Positions 17,193-26,162 of a DNA stretch of 64,000 nt are shown piece after piece. Source of the DNA: DASTBU01 sp035711845 (GTDB taxonomy: Bacteria > Acidobacteriota > Vicinamibacteria > Vicinamibacterales > 2-12-FULL-66-21); assembly GCA_035711845.1 (NCBI GenBank), contig DASTBU010000166.1:16314-80313 (forward strand), given 5' to 3'. A program made the position numbers and the translations under genes. Each line of letters starts with the position of its first letter. The stretch's first letter is position 1. The notes under the pieces were generated by a model. It ran no database searches, was not told the origin of the DNA, and was given only the letters and a program-made list of their open reading frames with translations.

Positions 17193-19043
17193 CTATTTGT
17201 TCTTCACCACCCTGACATACCAGAGCCTGAATGCCACGTGCGAGTCGGACGGAAGCGATCGGAACGGCGCTCCGGAGTCGCCTGCGCGCACGGTACGCGA
17301 CGCGAGCAGATCGAGCCGGTTCCAGCGAGACACGCGATCGGACGGCACACGCATTCGATAGGTCCCCATCCGCCTCGGATCGCGGGTCAGGTCGATCTCC
17401 ATGAGCGGCATCCGGTTCAAAAACACCCTCAGCTCCGGGTGAGGCGCGGGCACTGTCGTCACTGGCGGGTCGAGGCGGAGCGTCATCGTGTAGTCCCCCT
17501 TCTCGAGCGGCAGGCGGATGGCCGTCAGCTCTGCCTGGGCCACGCGAACAGTGACGTTCGTGCCATCGTAGATTGGTGCCGACCAGGCGCCCGTGAAGAA
17601 CCAGCGGTCGCGGGGGCCCGCCATGATGGTGACCTCCCCGTCAACTGCAATCGCCTCCCGTGCGATGAGGATGGGCGCTACCCAATACGCAAACCATGCG
17701 AGCCCGACCATCCCCGCGATCGATGCCGCGCCCATCACATCACGTCGAGAGATGGAGATCCCCTGGAAGTCCTTCCCGACGGTGGTCGCCGCGGCGCGCA
17801 GCAGGATCGCCGCAGCCTGGAACGCGCACACGAGGTACATCGGATAGACGTGCTGGGTGAACCGCCACTCGCCCCCTCCTCCGACCGACCAGGTCAGCGC
17901 GTAGGGAATGAGCGACGTGACGAGAATCACCAGCAACAGCCGTCCGGAGGGGGACCAGACCGCCGCCAGCATACCGAGCGCGCCGAGCCACTGCAGTACG
18001 GGGCCAATCGCGCGGTTCCAGGCAGTCCAGCCCTGCCACTTGTTCCGGAACGGCACGATCGTCAGGCCCTGCGCGGCCGTGTCGAGGGTCGTCACAGGCT
18101 TGGTGGCCAGCTTGCCGGACACATAATCCAGGGCGCTCACGGATTCGTCCAGCGTCTTGCCCTCAGCGCTGCGGTAGTAGCGCGTATGATAGTTGAGCGC
18201 GTACAACGGATCGCCAGTGGCGCGCCAGCAGTTGACCAGGTACGGCGCCACCAGGATGGTGGCGATCAGCCCCGCGGTCGCCGCCGCCTTGCGCACGTCG
18301 GCCCGCCGGTCGTGCGGGGCGAACATCGCGATCCACAGTAATGCGGGCGCCACGAAGGAAAGCGCCGAGATCCTCGTGAGGCAGGCGGCCGCCATCGAGA
18401 AACCTGCAAACGTGCTCACGCTCGCCGACGGACGCTGAAGGAGCCACACCAGCGATGCCGCCGCAAACGTGACGCACATCATGAACGTGTCGTCGCGCCA
18501 TCCCCCGACACTCCACGCCACTGCCTCGAATTCGGCGGCGAGGGCCAGGCCAGCAGCCAGCCCGACGGCTCGCGACCACACGATTGCGCCAAGAAGGCAC
18601 GTGGCGAGCACGGCCAACGTTCCACCCGCGGCCGATGCGTAGCTGAGGGCGATGTCCCGGCCGTCGCTCAACCAGAGAAACGCCCTCGTCACCGCGAGGA
18701 ACACCGGCTCGCGTACATGCGCCTGATAGAAGTGACGCATCTCGCGCGCGTACTGCAGATAGTTGATCGGATCACCGCCCACGTAGGGATCGGCGATAGG
18801 CCCCCAGACGATCGTGTCGGGGCGAAGCGCGCGGGCGATAGGTACAGCGTACTGCTCGGCGACTCGTGCCCACCGGGGCTGGCCCATCCACCCGTAGTTG
18901 CCGACGAGGGCCTCGAACCGCAACAGTCCGCCGTATGCGGAGACGAGCAGCGCGGCGAAGATGAAGAGCCGATTGGCGCGGATGGCCGATCGCCTGATCC
19001 TGACGGAATCGAGCGCGGTCGCAGACGAGGGAGCAGGAGCCAC
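17193..19043 (-). CDS. Polytopic membrane protein, GT-C/ArnT-like glycosyltransferase fold
   Basis: 616 residues. There are about ten or eleven hydrophobic helices between residues 25 and 470 (FIFAALLVSAYGGLLRF, LAVLATCLLGAIVW, AGLIATILVAPYLV and others), then a ~150-residue soluble C-terminal domain rich in beta structure. The loop after the first helix holds acidic residues (DPYVGGDPINYLQYAREM), resembling the first periplasmic loop of GT-C enzymes that use polyprenyl-phosphate sugars. I infer a glycosyltransferase or related polyprenyl-linked enzyme; a plain membrane protein is the alternative. The GTG start at 19043 lacks a clear Shine-Dalgarno, so the start is uncertain. It may be co-transcribed with the peptidase at 19122. 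Confidence 0.72.
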   Translation of the reverse strand: MAPAPSSATALDSVRIRRSAIRANRLFIFAALLVSAYGGLLRFEALVGNYGWMGQPRWARVAEQYAVPIARALRPDTIVWGPIADPYVGGDPINYLQYAREMRHFYQAHVREPVFLAVTRAFLWLSDGRDIALSYASAAGGTLAVLATCLLGAIVWSRAVGLAAGLALAAEFEAVAWSVGGWRDDTFMMCVTFAAASLVWLLQRPSASVSTFAGFSMAAACLTRISALSFVAPALLWIAMFAPHDRRADVRKAAATAGLIATILVAPYLVNCWRATGDPLYALNYHTRYYRSAEGKTLDESVSALDYVSGKLATKPVTTLDTAAQGLTIVPFRNKWQGWTAWNRAIGPVLQWLGALGMLAAVWSPSGRLLLVILVTSLIPYALTWSVGGGGEWRFTQHVYPMYLVCAFQAAAILLRAAATTVGKDFQGISISRRDVMGAASIAGMVGLAWFAYWVAPILIAREAIAVDGEVTIMAGPRDRWFFTGAWSAPIYDGTNVTVRVAQAELTAIRLPLEKGDYTMTLRLDPPVTTVPAPHPELRVFLNRMPLMEIDLTRDPRRMGTYRMRVPSDRVSRWNRLDLLASRTVRAGDSGAPFRSLPSDSHVAFRLWYVRVVKNK

Positions 19044-19121
19044 GCAGGGAATGCGGAACAGCGGGCCAGCGATCAGGAGGGAACGACCTCCTGATCTTCT
19101 GGCCCTGGTGCACGATGGTCT

Positions 19122-21266
19122 CTACTGCGGCAGGCCGGTGCCGGATGGATCGCCGGCCAGGCCGACCTGCCAGAGAACGAACGCGTACATGAAGGCGGTC
19201 TCGCGAAGCGCGTCGTAGCGTCCGGACGACCCGCCGTGGCCCGCGCCCATGTTGGTTCTGAGCAACAGGGGGTTCGTGTCGGTCTTCATGGCGCGGAGCT
19301 TGGCCGCGAACTTGGCGCCCTCCCAGTATGGAACCTGGCTGTCGTTGAGCGAAACCCGCACGAGCATCGCCGGGTAGGTCGTGGCGCGAATATTGTCGTA
19401 CGGCGAGTACTTCATCATGTACTCGAACGCCGGCTTCTCGTTCGGGTTGCCCCATTCGGTGTATTCGCTGGTCGTCAGTGGCAGCGACGCGTCGAGCATC
19501 GTGTTGACCACGTCGACAAACGGCACTTCCGCCACGACCGCCTTGAACAGATCGGGCCGCAGGTTGGCCGCCGCGCCGACCAGCAGGCCACCCGCGCTCC
19601 CGCCGTGGATTACCAGCCGGTCGGCCGACGTGTACTTCTTCTTGACCAGATGTTCGGCGGCATCGACGAAGTCGTAGAACGTGTTCAGCTTCTGCAACAT
19701 CCGGCCCTGCTGCCGCCAGTCCTCGCCGAGTTCGCCTCCCCCGCGGATGTAGGCGATCGCGTAGATCACGCCCCGGTCCAGCAGACTCAACCGGCTCGAG
19801 GAGAACGCCGGCGCCATCGATGCGCCGTAGGACCCGTAGCCGTACAGCATCAACGGCGCGCGGCCGTCCATCTTCACGTCCTTACGGTGAACGATCGAGA
19901 TCGGGACCTTCGTTCCATCCCGCGAGACCGACCAAATCCGCCTGGCTTCGTACTGCGCCGGATCGTAGCCGCCGAGCACCTCCTGCCGTTTGAGGAGCTT
20001 TCGTTCACGCGTGTTCAGGTCGTAGTCGTAGACCGATTGCGGCGTGACCATCGACTGGTAGGCGAAACGCACGGTCGTGGTGTCGAATTCCGGATTGCTG
20101 CTGAGCCCGAGCGCGTAATCGGACTCCTCGGTGGGGATCCGGTGCGACTGCCTCGTCTTCATGTCGATGACCCGCAGATACACGAGGCCGTCCTCGCGCT
20201 CTGACACCACTACGTGATTCGCGAAGAACGTCAGCCCATCGATCTTGACCTTTGGATTGTGTTCGATGAACGGCTTCCAGTTCTTCTCCGAAGGGTCCGA
20301 CATGGGGGCTGTCACGACCCGGAAGTTCGTGGCGCCGCGATTGGTGACGATGTAGAACTCGCCGTTGTAATGGTCGACGTCGAACTCGTGGCCCGCTTCT
20401 CGCGGCCGGACCAGCTTCAGCGCGCTGGTGGGCTCGTCCGCCGGGAGATATCTGAACTCCCTCGAGGTCTTGGCATAGGAACCCAGGAAGATGACCTTCC
20501 GGTCGAGCGAGCGACCGGCCCCCACGTCGAACAGGACGTCCTTCTCCTCGTACAAGAGCTCGCTGTCCTTCGCGCCGACGACGTGCCGCCAGAACTGGTT
20601 CGACCGCTTGGAGACCTCGTCCTCCGTCGTGTAGAAGATCGTCGTGTTGTCGTTGGCCCATACGACCGAGCCGGCCCGGTCGATGCTCTCGGCGAGGACC
20701 TGCCCCGTCCGAAGGTCCTTGACGTGCAGCGTGAACTGCCGGTAGCCCGTCGTGTCGGTCGAATACGCGAGCCAGTTCCCGTCGTCGCTCACCCGATACG
20801 CGCCCAGCCCGAGAAATTTGTGCCCTTCGGCCAGCTGGTTGAGATCGAGCAGGATCTCTTCGGGGGCCTCCATGCGTTCCTTGCGGCGGCACATGTAGGG
20901 ATACTGCTTCCCCTCTTCCGTTCGCGAGTAGTAGTAGTACGAACCGATTCGCGATGGGACGCTCAGGTCGGTCTGCTTGATCCGCCCGAGCATCTCCTTG
21001 TAAAGCGTGTCCTGCAGGCCCTTGGTCGGGGCCATGATCGAATCGGTGAACGCGTTCTCTGCCTCGAGGTGCTTGATGACCTCGGGGTTGGACTTTTCCC
21101 GGAGCCAGAAGTAGTCGTCCACGAGCGTGTAGCCGTGGATTTCGGTCTTGTGCGGTTTCTTTGCGGCCATGGGTGGTCGATTGACGGCTTCCTGACCAGA
21201 CGCTGCTGGCGCCAGGAGGCCGATTGCCAGCGCCGACAACGCCAGCGGTAGACGACGAATCTGCAT
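19122..21266 (-). CDS. ptrB: Exported oligopeptidase B (prolyl oligopeptidase family S9A)
   Basis: 714 residues from ATG 21266, selected over an upstream GTG because AAAGGAT stands about 8 bp before it and a signal peptide begins there (IRRLPLALSALAIGLLAPAASG). A seven-bladed propeller (about 70-420) is followed by the alpha/beta-hydrolase domain: GYGSYGASMAPAFSS, YIRGGGELGEDWRQQGR, nucleophile in IHGGSAGG near residue 554, Asp in SLNDSQVPYWE and His in GAGHGG near 677. The YWEGAKFAAKLR and NMGAGHGG blocks fit oligopeptidase B, which cuts short peptides after Arg or Lys. Export is unlike the cytoplasmic E. coli enzyme but common in secreted relatives. Confidence 0.93.
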   Translation of the reverse strand: MQIRRLPLALSALAIGLLAPAASGQEAVNRPPMAAKKPHKTEIHGYTLVDDYFWLREKSNPEVIKHLEAENAFTDSIMAPTKGLQDTLYKEMLGRIKQTDLSVPSRIGSYYYYSRTEEGKQYPYMCRRKERMEAPEEILLDLNQLAEGHKFLGLGAYRVSDDGNWLAYSTDTTGYRQFTLHVKDLRTGQVLAESIDRAGSVVWANDNTTIFYTTEDEVSKRSNQFWRHVVGAKDSELLYEEKDVLFDVGAGRSLDRKVIFLGSYAKTSREFRYLPADEPTSALKLVRPREAGHEFDVDHYNGEFYIVTNRGATNFRVVTAPMSDPSEKNWKPFIEHNPKVKIDGLTFFANHVVVSEREDGLVYLRVIDMKTRQSHRIPTEESDYALGLSSNPEFDTTTVRFAYQSMVTPQSVYDYDLNTRERKLLKRQEVLGGYDPAQYEARRIWSVSRDGTKVPISIVHRKDVKMDGRAPLMLYGYGSYGASMAPAFSSSRLSLLDRGVIYAIAYIRGGGELGEDWRQQGRMLQKLNTFYDFVDAAEHLVKKKYTSADRLVIHGGSAGGLLVGAAANLRPDLFKAVVAEVPFVDVVNTMLDASLPLTTSEYTEWGNPNEKPAFEYMMKYSPYDNIRATTYPAMLVRVSLNDSQVPYWEGAKFAAKLRAMKTDTNPLLLRTNMGAGHGGSSGRYDALRETAFMYAFVLWQVGLAGDPSGTGLPQ

Positions 21267-21391
21267 GAAGCTGGATCCTTTCTTACCCAATGCTCACGAG
21301 CTGATCAGGACTGGTCGAGGGAAGTAGCGTCGGGCGCGAGGGCATCCTGACGATTTTCTCCCATGATAGCGCAGTACAGAAAGCTGTCAGG

Positions 21392-21420
21392 CAGGTTCAG
21401 GGTTCAGGGTTCCCGGGTTC
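21392..21420. repeat. TTCAGGG heptamer tract
   Basis: About four imperfect units (TTCAGGG, TTCAGGG, TTCCCGGG, TTCCCTG). The stop codon of the adaptor gene (21397-21399 read on the minus strand) lies inside the first unit. Confidence 0.8.
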
Positions 21421-22452
21421 CCTGTCGCTCGTGTTCGAGAGGATGAAGGCCTGGACGCGGAGGCCGAGCGGGAGCTCGCGGCCGTCCTCGAGCTGCACGA
21501 GCGTTTCAAGGACTTTGGTGTCGATGCGCTCGGCGGGTTCTTCGGTGCGCACGTTCTTTCGACCGAGAATGCGGCTGATCCGGACGACACGGCCGCGGAA
21601 CTGCCGGTCTCCGAAGGCATCGGCCGTGACGTACGCATGCTGTCCCACCGTGATGCCGGCCACGTCTGCTTCATCCACGTCCACGCGCACGCGCCGCACC
21701 GAGTCGTCTGCCATCGTCACGATCGGCGTGTCGAACTGCGTGGACACGCTTTCGCCGGCCTTCCGGTGCCGCCTGAGGATGATGCCGTGGATCGGCGCGC
21801 GGATGAAGGTTTTGTCGTAGAGAGCGCGCGCTTCGGCAACTCGCGCGCGAGCCAGGCTGACCTCGGATTCCGCCCGTGCCCGGTCCTCCTCGCGCGCCTC
21901 GGCGTTGATCAGCTCGACGCGCTGGCGCGCCGCATCGACTCTCGCCTCGGCGACCCGCTCGACGCGGTCGGCCTCCTCTGCCTCGGCGCGTGCGATCACC
22001 CGCTCGCGCAGGAGATTGTGCCGGCGTTCGCGTTCGGCGCGGGCGTTCAGAAGAACGGCTTCGGCCTCGGCCAGCTCTGCGGCGGCAACCTTGCGCTCCT
22101 GCGCGCGCGCGCCGTTGACGACACGCCGGAGCTCGGCTTCGCGCAGGGATAGTTCGGCGTCGGCCGAGCGTACGCGCGCGGCGTACTCGCCGTTTTCGAT
22201 CACCGCCAGCACCTCTCCTGCGCGCACGCGGTCCCCGTCGGCGGCGGTCACGCGTTCGAGGCGTCCACCGACCTGCGCACTCACGTGCAGCTCCTCCGAT
22301 ACCGGCTCGACGAGCCCGGGCCCTGCGGCGACGATGTCGGCCCGGACGGGTGGTGGGACCGACGCCTCGACCGCCGGCTCACGCTGTCGGAGCATCAGGA
22401 AGTTCAGCGCGGTGATAGCGCCAAGCGCCAGGATCAGGGTCGAGCGACGCAT
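21397..22452 (-). CDS. HlyD/DevB-type periplasmic adaptor of an ABC exporter
   Basis: 351 residues. An N-terminal membrane anchor (LILALGAITALNFLML) is followed by a lipoyl half-motif (VGGRLERVTAADGDRVRAGE), a long heptad-rich alpha-hairpin (about residues 95-220, rich in Ala, Glu and Arg), the second lipoyl half (FIRAPIHGIILRRHRKAGE) and a beta-barrel. It bridges the inner-membrane permease and an outer-membrane channel. GGAGG stands before ATG 22452. It is the last gene of the 24377-to-21397 operon. The C-terminal NTSDREPGNPEP reads into the TTCAGGG heptamers, so the original terminus may have been extended. Confidence 0.88.
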   Translation of the reverse strand: MRRSTLILALGAITALNFLMLRQREPAVEASVPPPVRADIVAAGPGLVEPVSEELHVSAQVGGRLERVTAADGDRVRAGEVLAVIENGEYAARVRSADAELSLREAELRRVVNGARAQERKVAAAELAEAEAVLLNARAERERRHNLLRERVIARAEAEEADRVERVAEARVDAARQRVELINAEAREEDRARAESEVSLARARVAEARALYDKTFIRAPIHGIILRRHRKAGESVSTQFDTPIVTMADDSVRRVRVDVDEADVAGITVGQHAYVTADAFGDRQFRGRVVRISRILGRKNVRTEEPAERIDTKVLETLVQLEDGRELPLGLRVQAFILSNTSDREPGNPEP

Positions 22453-22468
22453 GAGAGCCTCCGTATGA

Positions 22469-22553
22469 GGGGGACAGTCCCCTTAGGGGGACAGTCCCCT
22501 TAAGGGGACAGGCACCCTAGGGGGACAGGCACCTTAAGGAGCCTGTCCCCCTG
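22469..22553. repeat. Five 17-bp units of GGGGGACAGTCCCCTTA type
   Basis: Five gapless 17-bp units: two with GGGGGACAGTCCCCTTA, one AGGGGACAGGCACCCTA, one GGGGGACAGGCACCTTA, and a last inverted-type unit (AGGAGCCTGTCCCCCTG). The same order of unit types occurs at 61228-61312. The first and last units are complementary and can pair. The array overlaps the 3' end of the ATPase gene. Confidence 0.92.
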
Positions 22554-23249
22554 TGCAACATTTGCAGTCTCGGGGTGCACAATTCGGCCATCTTCGATCT
22601 GGATGACCCGGTCAGCGAAGGACAGCAGGCGGCTGTCGTGCGTGACGATGACGATGGACCGATGGCGCTCGCGCGCGAGAGCGCGAAGCAACTCCATGAC
22701 GGCCTGACCGCTGTGCGTGTCCAGCGCGGCGGTCGGCTCGTCGGCCAGGACGATCGGCGGATCGTTGGCCATCGCGCGCGCGATGGCGACTCGCTGCTTC
22801 TGACCGCCGCTCAGATCCTCAGGATAGACGTGCAGCTTGCCCGCAAGGCCCACCTGCGCGAGCAGCCCGGCGGCGCGCCGGGAGGCCTCCTGCCGCGGGA
22901 CCCCCCTGAGGTTCAGCGCCAGCGCGACATTACCGACCGCGCTCATCGTCGGAAACAGATTGAACCCCTGGAAAACGAAGCCGACGTGCCCGAGTCTGAC
23001 GCGCGGCAACTCACGCTCGCTCAGGCTGGTGACATCCCGGCCTGCAATCTCTACCCGGCCGCTGCTCGGTGTCAGAATGCACCCCATGATCGACAGCAGC
23101 GTCGTCTTGCCGCTGCCCGAGGGGCCCATGAGCAGCACGAGCTCGCCGCGGTGAATGTCGAGATCGATGCGGTCGAGCGCACGGGTCGCGGTCTCCCCCT
23201 GACCGTACACCTTGGTGACGTCACGTACGGCAATCACGACATCGCGCAT
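22500..23249 (-). CDS. ABC exporter ATPase, MacB/DevA type
   Basis: 249 residues. Walker A GPSGSGKTT (41-49), Q-loop VFQGFNLFP, signature LSGGQKQR, Walker B IVLADEPTAALD and the H-loop THD are all present. The insertion pattern fits the LolD/MacB/DevA group that pairs with FtsX-like permeases. The start is 3 bp after the permease stop, so translation is coupled. The last ~15 residues (DRLLKVPVPLGCLSP) are encoded by the 17-bp array and the TAA stop comes from its CTTAAG; the ancestral terminus was probably near HPETANVAQ. Confidence 0.93.
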   Translation of the reverse strand: MRDVVIAVRDVTKVYGQGETATRALDRIDLDIHRGELVLLMGPSGSGKTTLLSIMGCILTPSSGRVEIAGRDVTSLSERELPRVRLGHVGFVFQGFNLFPTMSAVGNVALALNLRGVPRQEASRRAAGLLAQVGLAGKLHVYPEDLSGGQKQRVAIARAMANDPPIVLADEPTAALDTHSGQAVMELLRALARERHRSIVIVTHDSRLLSFADRVIQIEDGRIVHPETANVAQGDRLLKVPVPLGCLSP

Positions 23250-23252
23250 GAC

Positions 23253-24377
23253 TCACCCCTTGAAGACCATCGCGGGGTCCAGCCGCGTGATCCTGTTGAT
23301 CGACACGATGGCCGCGCCGATGCACATCGCAAGCGTGAGCCCGAACATCGCGAGCACGAGCCAACCCGGGACGAGAATCGCCGCGCCACCCTGCTCGCTG
23401 GCCCGGGCGACGAACCCGCCCGTGAGCATTCCCAGCGCATAACCGATGAGCGCCGCGATCACCGCCTGGTTCACGATGACGCCGTAGAGATACCAGTTGC
23501 TCGAGCCCATCGCCTTCAGCGTTCCGTATTCGCGGATGTGATCGACGGTGGTGGCATAGATCGTCTGGGCGACCACCACGACGCCGACCACGAGCCCGAG
23601 CAGGGCCGCGAGCAGGACGCCGACCCCCGCCCCCGTGGTGAACATCCAGTAGGCGCGCGTCATGCGGCTGAACTCGCTGTTGGTGACCACGTGGACGTCC
23701 GGGATGCTCGAGGCCAGCGACGTGCGAAGCGCCTCGATGTCGACGCCTGGAGCCGCCTTGACGAGGATGTAGAGTGTCTGATCCTCGCGGACATCAGCGA
23801 AATCCTGCGCGTTCTTGAACGACGTGAAAACGTAGGGCGACACGGTGAACGCCCGAATCCCCCGCGTGAAGCCCGCGATACGCGCTTTGTGTCCGCGGAT
23901 CTCCACGGCCTGACCCGTCCCGGTCACGCCCAGCTTCTCCTTGTAGATCTCGTCCACGAACACGGCGTCGGGCTTGCGCAGGTCGTCGAGCGCGCCGTCC
24001 ACGATGTTCCAGGGGCCGCCGAGCCCGGTCTGCAGGTCGATCCCGACGATCTGCACGCTTTCCTGACGGCCGTCGGGACGCTTCCACTGGGTGAACCTGC
24101 CGATATATTTCGAGGCGCGCTCCACGCCGGGCGTCGCACGCACCGTAGCGAGCCTGCGCTCGCTGAACGGTACGCCCATCTCGATATAGGGGACGTTGGG
24201 GGCCGTCACCCACAGGTCGGCGCCGGAGCGGTCGATGAGGCTGGAGGTGGTCGTGAGAAAACCCAGGAAGAGGCCCAGTTCGACGACAACGAGCACGACG
24301 GCAAAAACGATCCCGGTCACGGTGACGCCGAACCGGACCTTGTCGTGCACGAGGTTGCGCCAGGCCAGGATGAACAT
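23253..24377 (-). CDS. FtsX-like ABC permease, DevC type
   Basis: 374 residues with four predicted helices: one near residues 18-42 and three in the C-terminal FtsX domain (about 250-365), separated by a ~200-residue MacB-like periplasmic domain (SGADLWVTAPNVPYIEMG, VFVDEIYKEKLG). The FtsX core (TIYATTVDHIREYGTLKAMG) and the terminal ITRLDPAMVFKG are typical. Gene order permease, ATPase, adaptor on one strand gives a DevBCA/MacAB-like tripartite exporter. The substrate is unknown. It is the first gene of the operon and has the candidate TetR operator 16 bp before its start. Confidence 0.92.
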   Translation of the reverse strand: MFILAWRNLVHDKVRFGVTVTGIVFAVVLVVVELGLFLGFLTTTSSLIDRSGADLWVTAPNVPYIEMGVPFSERRLATVRATPGVERASKYIGRFTQWKRPDGRQESVQIVGIDLQTGLGGPWNIVDGALDDLRKPDAVFVDEIYKEKLGVTGTGQAVEIRGHKARIAGFTRGIRAFTVSPYVFTSFKNAQDFADVREDQTLYILVKAAPGVDIEALRTSLASSIPDVHVVTNSEFSRMTRAYWMFTTGAGVGVLLAALLGLVVGVVVVAQTIYATTVDHIREYGTLKAMGSSNWYLYGVIVNQAVIAALIGYALGMLTGGFVARASEQGGAAILVPGWLVLAMFGLTLAMCIGAAIVSINRITRLDPAMVFKG

Positions 24378-24392
24378 TTACATTGTTCTTTT

Positions 24393-24409
24393 ACGTTACA
24401 GCGTTAAGC
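24393..24409 (-). promoter_or_regulatory. Candidate second TetR operator, upstream of the exporter operon
   Basis: Read on the minus strand, this 17-bp site (GCTTAACGCTGTAACGT) agrees at 11 of 17 positions with the perfect palindrome upstream of the TetR gene. It lies 16-32 bp before the permease start, in a 52-bp gap. A TTGAAC (24418-24413) could be the -35, but no good -10 is seen. Confidence 0.45.
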
Positions 24410-24415
24410 AATGTT

Positions 24416-24441
24416 CAAAAAAAGAGGCCTCACCGAAGCCC
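24416..24441 (-). terminator. Intrinsic terminator overlapping the end of the TetR gene
   Basis: On the minus strand GGGCTTC, loop GGT, then GAGGCCT form a 7-bp stem with two G-U pairs, followed by CTTTTTTT. The stop codon lies in the loop and stem. This separates the regulator's transcript from the exporter operon just downstream. Confidence 0.72.
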
Positions 24442-25041
24442 GTCCACGAGCATCGAGACCAGCTGATCGATGACGCGCTCGCGATCGCCCCAGTCGAATC
24501 GCGGCATGACGATCAGCAGCGACGTGAGTCCGTGAACCCCGGCCCACACGCTTCGTGCGGCTGTCTCGACATCGATTCGCCGCAGCTTCTTCTGCCGCAC
24601 GCACTCCGCCACCAGCTCAACCAGCAACCCGAACCCCTGCATGCTCATGGTCGCCGGCTCGGTGAACCGGGCCTCCATTTCCGGCGTGTTCGCGTGTGGA
24701 ATGACGAACGTGGCGAGGTACTGCTGCTGGTTCGCCAGGCCGAACTCGATGTAGCGCCGCAGCGATTTCCTGAGCGCCGCCATCGGGTCCGAAGTACGAC
24801 CGACGATGTCCTGCATCTCCCTGACCAGGCCGGCCATGAACTCCTCGCACACGCAGAAGACCAGCTCGTCGCGGTCCTTGAAGTGCAGGTAGATGGCCGT
24901 CGGCGAGTAGTCGATCTTGTCAGCGACCCGACGCATCGAGAGGCTGTCGTACCCCTCGCGGACCAGAATGTCTCGCGCGGCATCGAGGATCTCCTGCCGC
25001 AGGAGGCTTTTCTGCCGGGCCCGCCGCTCTTTTACGCCCAT
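24430..25041 (-). CDS. TetR-family repressor, likely local regulator of the exporter
   Basis: 203 residues. The N-terminal DNA-binding domain (about 14-60) shows REGYDSLSMRRVADKIDYSPTAIYLHFKDRDEL, the TetR helix-turn-helix core. The C-terminal ligand domain (about 75-200) has the WHG-like pattern (MAALRKSLRRYIEFGLANQQ, then SVWAGVHGLTSLL). It lies immediately upstream of the exporter operon on the same strand, with its own terminator, and has a perfect palindrome over its promoter plus a weaker one at the exporter. This supports autoregulation and exporter control. The inducer is unknown. Confidence 0.92.
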   Translation of the reverse strand: MGVKERRARQKSLLRQEILDAARDILVREGYDSLSMRRVADKIDYSPTAIYLHFKDRDELVFCVCEEFMAGLVREMQDIVGRTSDPMAALRKSLRRYIEFGLANQQQYLATFVIPHANTPEMEARFTEPATMSMQGFGLLVELVAECVRQKKLRRIDVETAARSVWAGVHGLTSLLIVMPRFDWGDRERVIDQLVSMLVDGLR

Positions 25042-25072
25042 GGGTGACTGGCTGTCATCACAATGTCACTAT

Positions 25073-25114
25073 AGTTAACGGTGTTAACTTAGCGTCTCCG
25101 GCGCGGAATGTCAA
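25073..25114 (-). promoter_or_regulatory. TetR gene promoter with palindromic operator
   Basis: The operator at 25073-25089 is a perfect inverted repeat, AGTTAAC-GGT-GTTAACT. On the minus strand TTGACA (25114-25109) stands 17 bp before a weak -10 (TAAGTT, 25091-25086), so the operator overlaps the -10 region, as expected for repression. It lies 32 bp before the TetR start. Confidence 0.7.
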
Positions 25115-25252
25115 GGGCGGCCCCTGGCGCCTCTCCGGCCCTCCCGCAGGATCGCAGGCCCTGACGGATCGGCAGGCTTGGGGTGCGGCGCCACTCCTGC
25201 TATTCTGGAGTTGCCACTCCTGCTGTGTTGGATCTCTCCCCCGTATCATCCC

Positions 25253-26137
25253 ATGTCTTCCACTCGTCCCTGGTGCGTGCTGATTCTCCTCCTGTCCTCT
25301 GCAACCGTGGGGTCCGGCCCCGCCGCACGTGCACAACACGTCGACACTGGACCCACACAGCGGGTTGACAGGCCGTTTCCCGATCCCGCTGCTTTCATGC
25401 GGCAGGTGCGTGAAGCCGTTCGACTGGACTCCGAGCTGCAGAGCGGATTCACGTACGTGGAGGAGCGGCGTGACGTTCGAATCTCCAGACTGGGCAAGGT
25501 TGCTGTCGGCCCGCTTCGCACGTTCCAGGTCTTCCCATCATCCCGTCCCGGCCGGACATACAAGCGACTGCTCGCCATCGACGGCAGGCCACTCGAGCCG
25601 GCCGAGCGCGAGAGGCGCGAACGCGAGCACCAGCAACATCTCGCCGAAATGGATGAGAGGGAGAAGCACGAGTCCGCGGCGGACCGTACAAGGCGGTGGA
25701 GGAAGGAGCAGGAGGAGATGGCCGAGCGCGAGGCGATTCTCGACGATGCGCTCGCGGTGTTCGACGCGAGGTTCGAGTCACGCGACCGAATTGACGGCCA
25801 GGCGGTCTATGTCATCCGCCTGGCCCAACGGAAGCAGGCGCACGTGTCGACCCGCGAGGGCCGCTGGATGCGGGGGTTCGAGGGCCGGATCTGGATCGCG
25901 GAAACCGATGATCAGATCGTGAAGCTCGATTTGCGCGCGCGTCAGGACGTGACGATCGGCTGGGGAATCCTCGGCCGTGTGCAGGAAGGCAGCCGGTTCA
26001 CGTTCGCGCGGCGGTGGTTCGAGGGCGCGTGGCTGCCCGCCAGAGTCGTATTCGACGCAAGAGGGCGCACGCTGCTCTTCCGGTCGTTCGACATCGACCT
26101 GGTCACGACGTATTCGGACTACAGGCGGATCGGGTGA
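25253..26137 (+). CDS. Exported hypothetical protein, outer-membrane lipoprotein-sorting-like
   Basis: 294 residues from ATG 25253, the start that gives a normal signal peptide (WCVLILLLSSATVGSGPAARAQ). The mature part begins with a helical region, then beta-strands, a highly charged helix (about 118-170, rich in Glu and Arg) and further beta-strands (IWIAETDDQIVKLDLRA, WLPARVVFDARGRTLLF). The alternating pattern of strands ending in 'YSDYRRIG' resembles LolA/LolB-like or LppX-like open barrels seen in many acidobacterial exported proteins, but I recognise no diagnostic motif. The TGA stop falls inside a 28-bp palindrome. Confidence 0.72.
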   Translation: MSSTRPWCVLILLLSSATVGSGPAARAQHVDTGPTQRVDRPFPDPAAFMRQVREAVRLDSELQSGFTYVEERRDVRISRLGKVAVGPLRTFQVFPSSRPGRTYKRLLAIDGRPLEPAERERREREHQQHLAEMDEREKHESAADRTRRWRKEQEEMAEREAILDDALAVFDARFESRDRIDGQAVYVIRLAQRKQAHVSTREGRWMRGFEGRIWIAETDDQIVKLDLRARQDVTIGWGILGRVQEGSRFTFARRWFEGAWLPARVVFDARGRTLLFRSFDIDLVTTYSDYRRIG

Positions 26138-26160
26138 TCGCGCGATCACCCGATCGCGCG
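26128..26160. repeat. 28-bp perfect palindrome of 8-bp GATC units
   Basis: The units are GATCGGGT, GATCGCGC, GATCACCC and GATCGCGC; bases 26128-26155 are a perfect palindrome. It lies between two convergent genes and could act as a bidirectional terminator hairpin, though there is no T-tract. Related unit arrays occur at 45570 and 50760. Confidence 0.9.
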
Positions 26161-26162
26161 AG

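Noticed and set aside
22575..24407. 610-codon plus-strand open frame
   Set aside because: It is antisense to the exporter ATPase and permease, which show complete family motifs.
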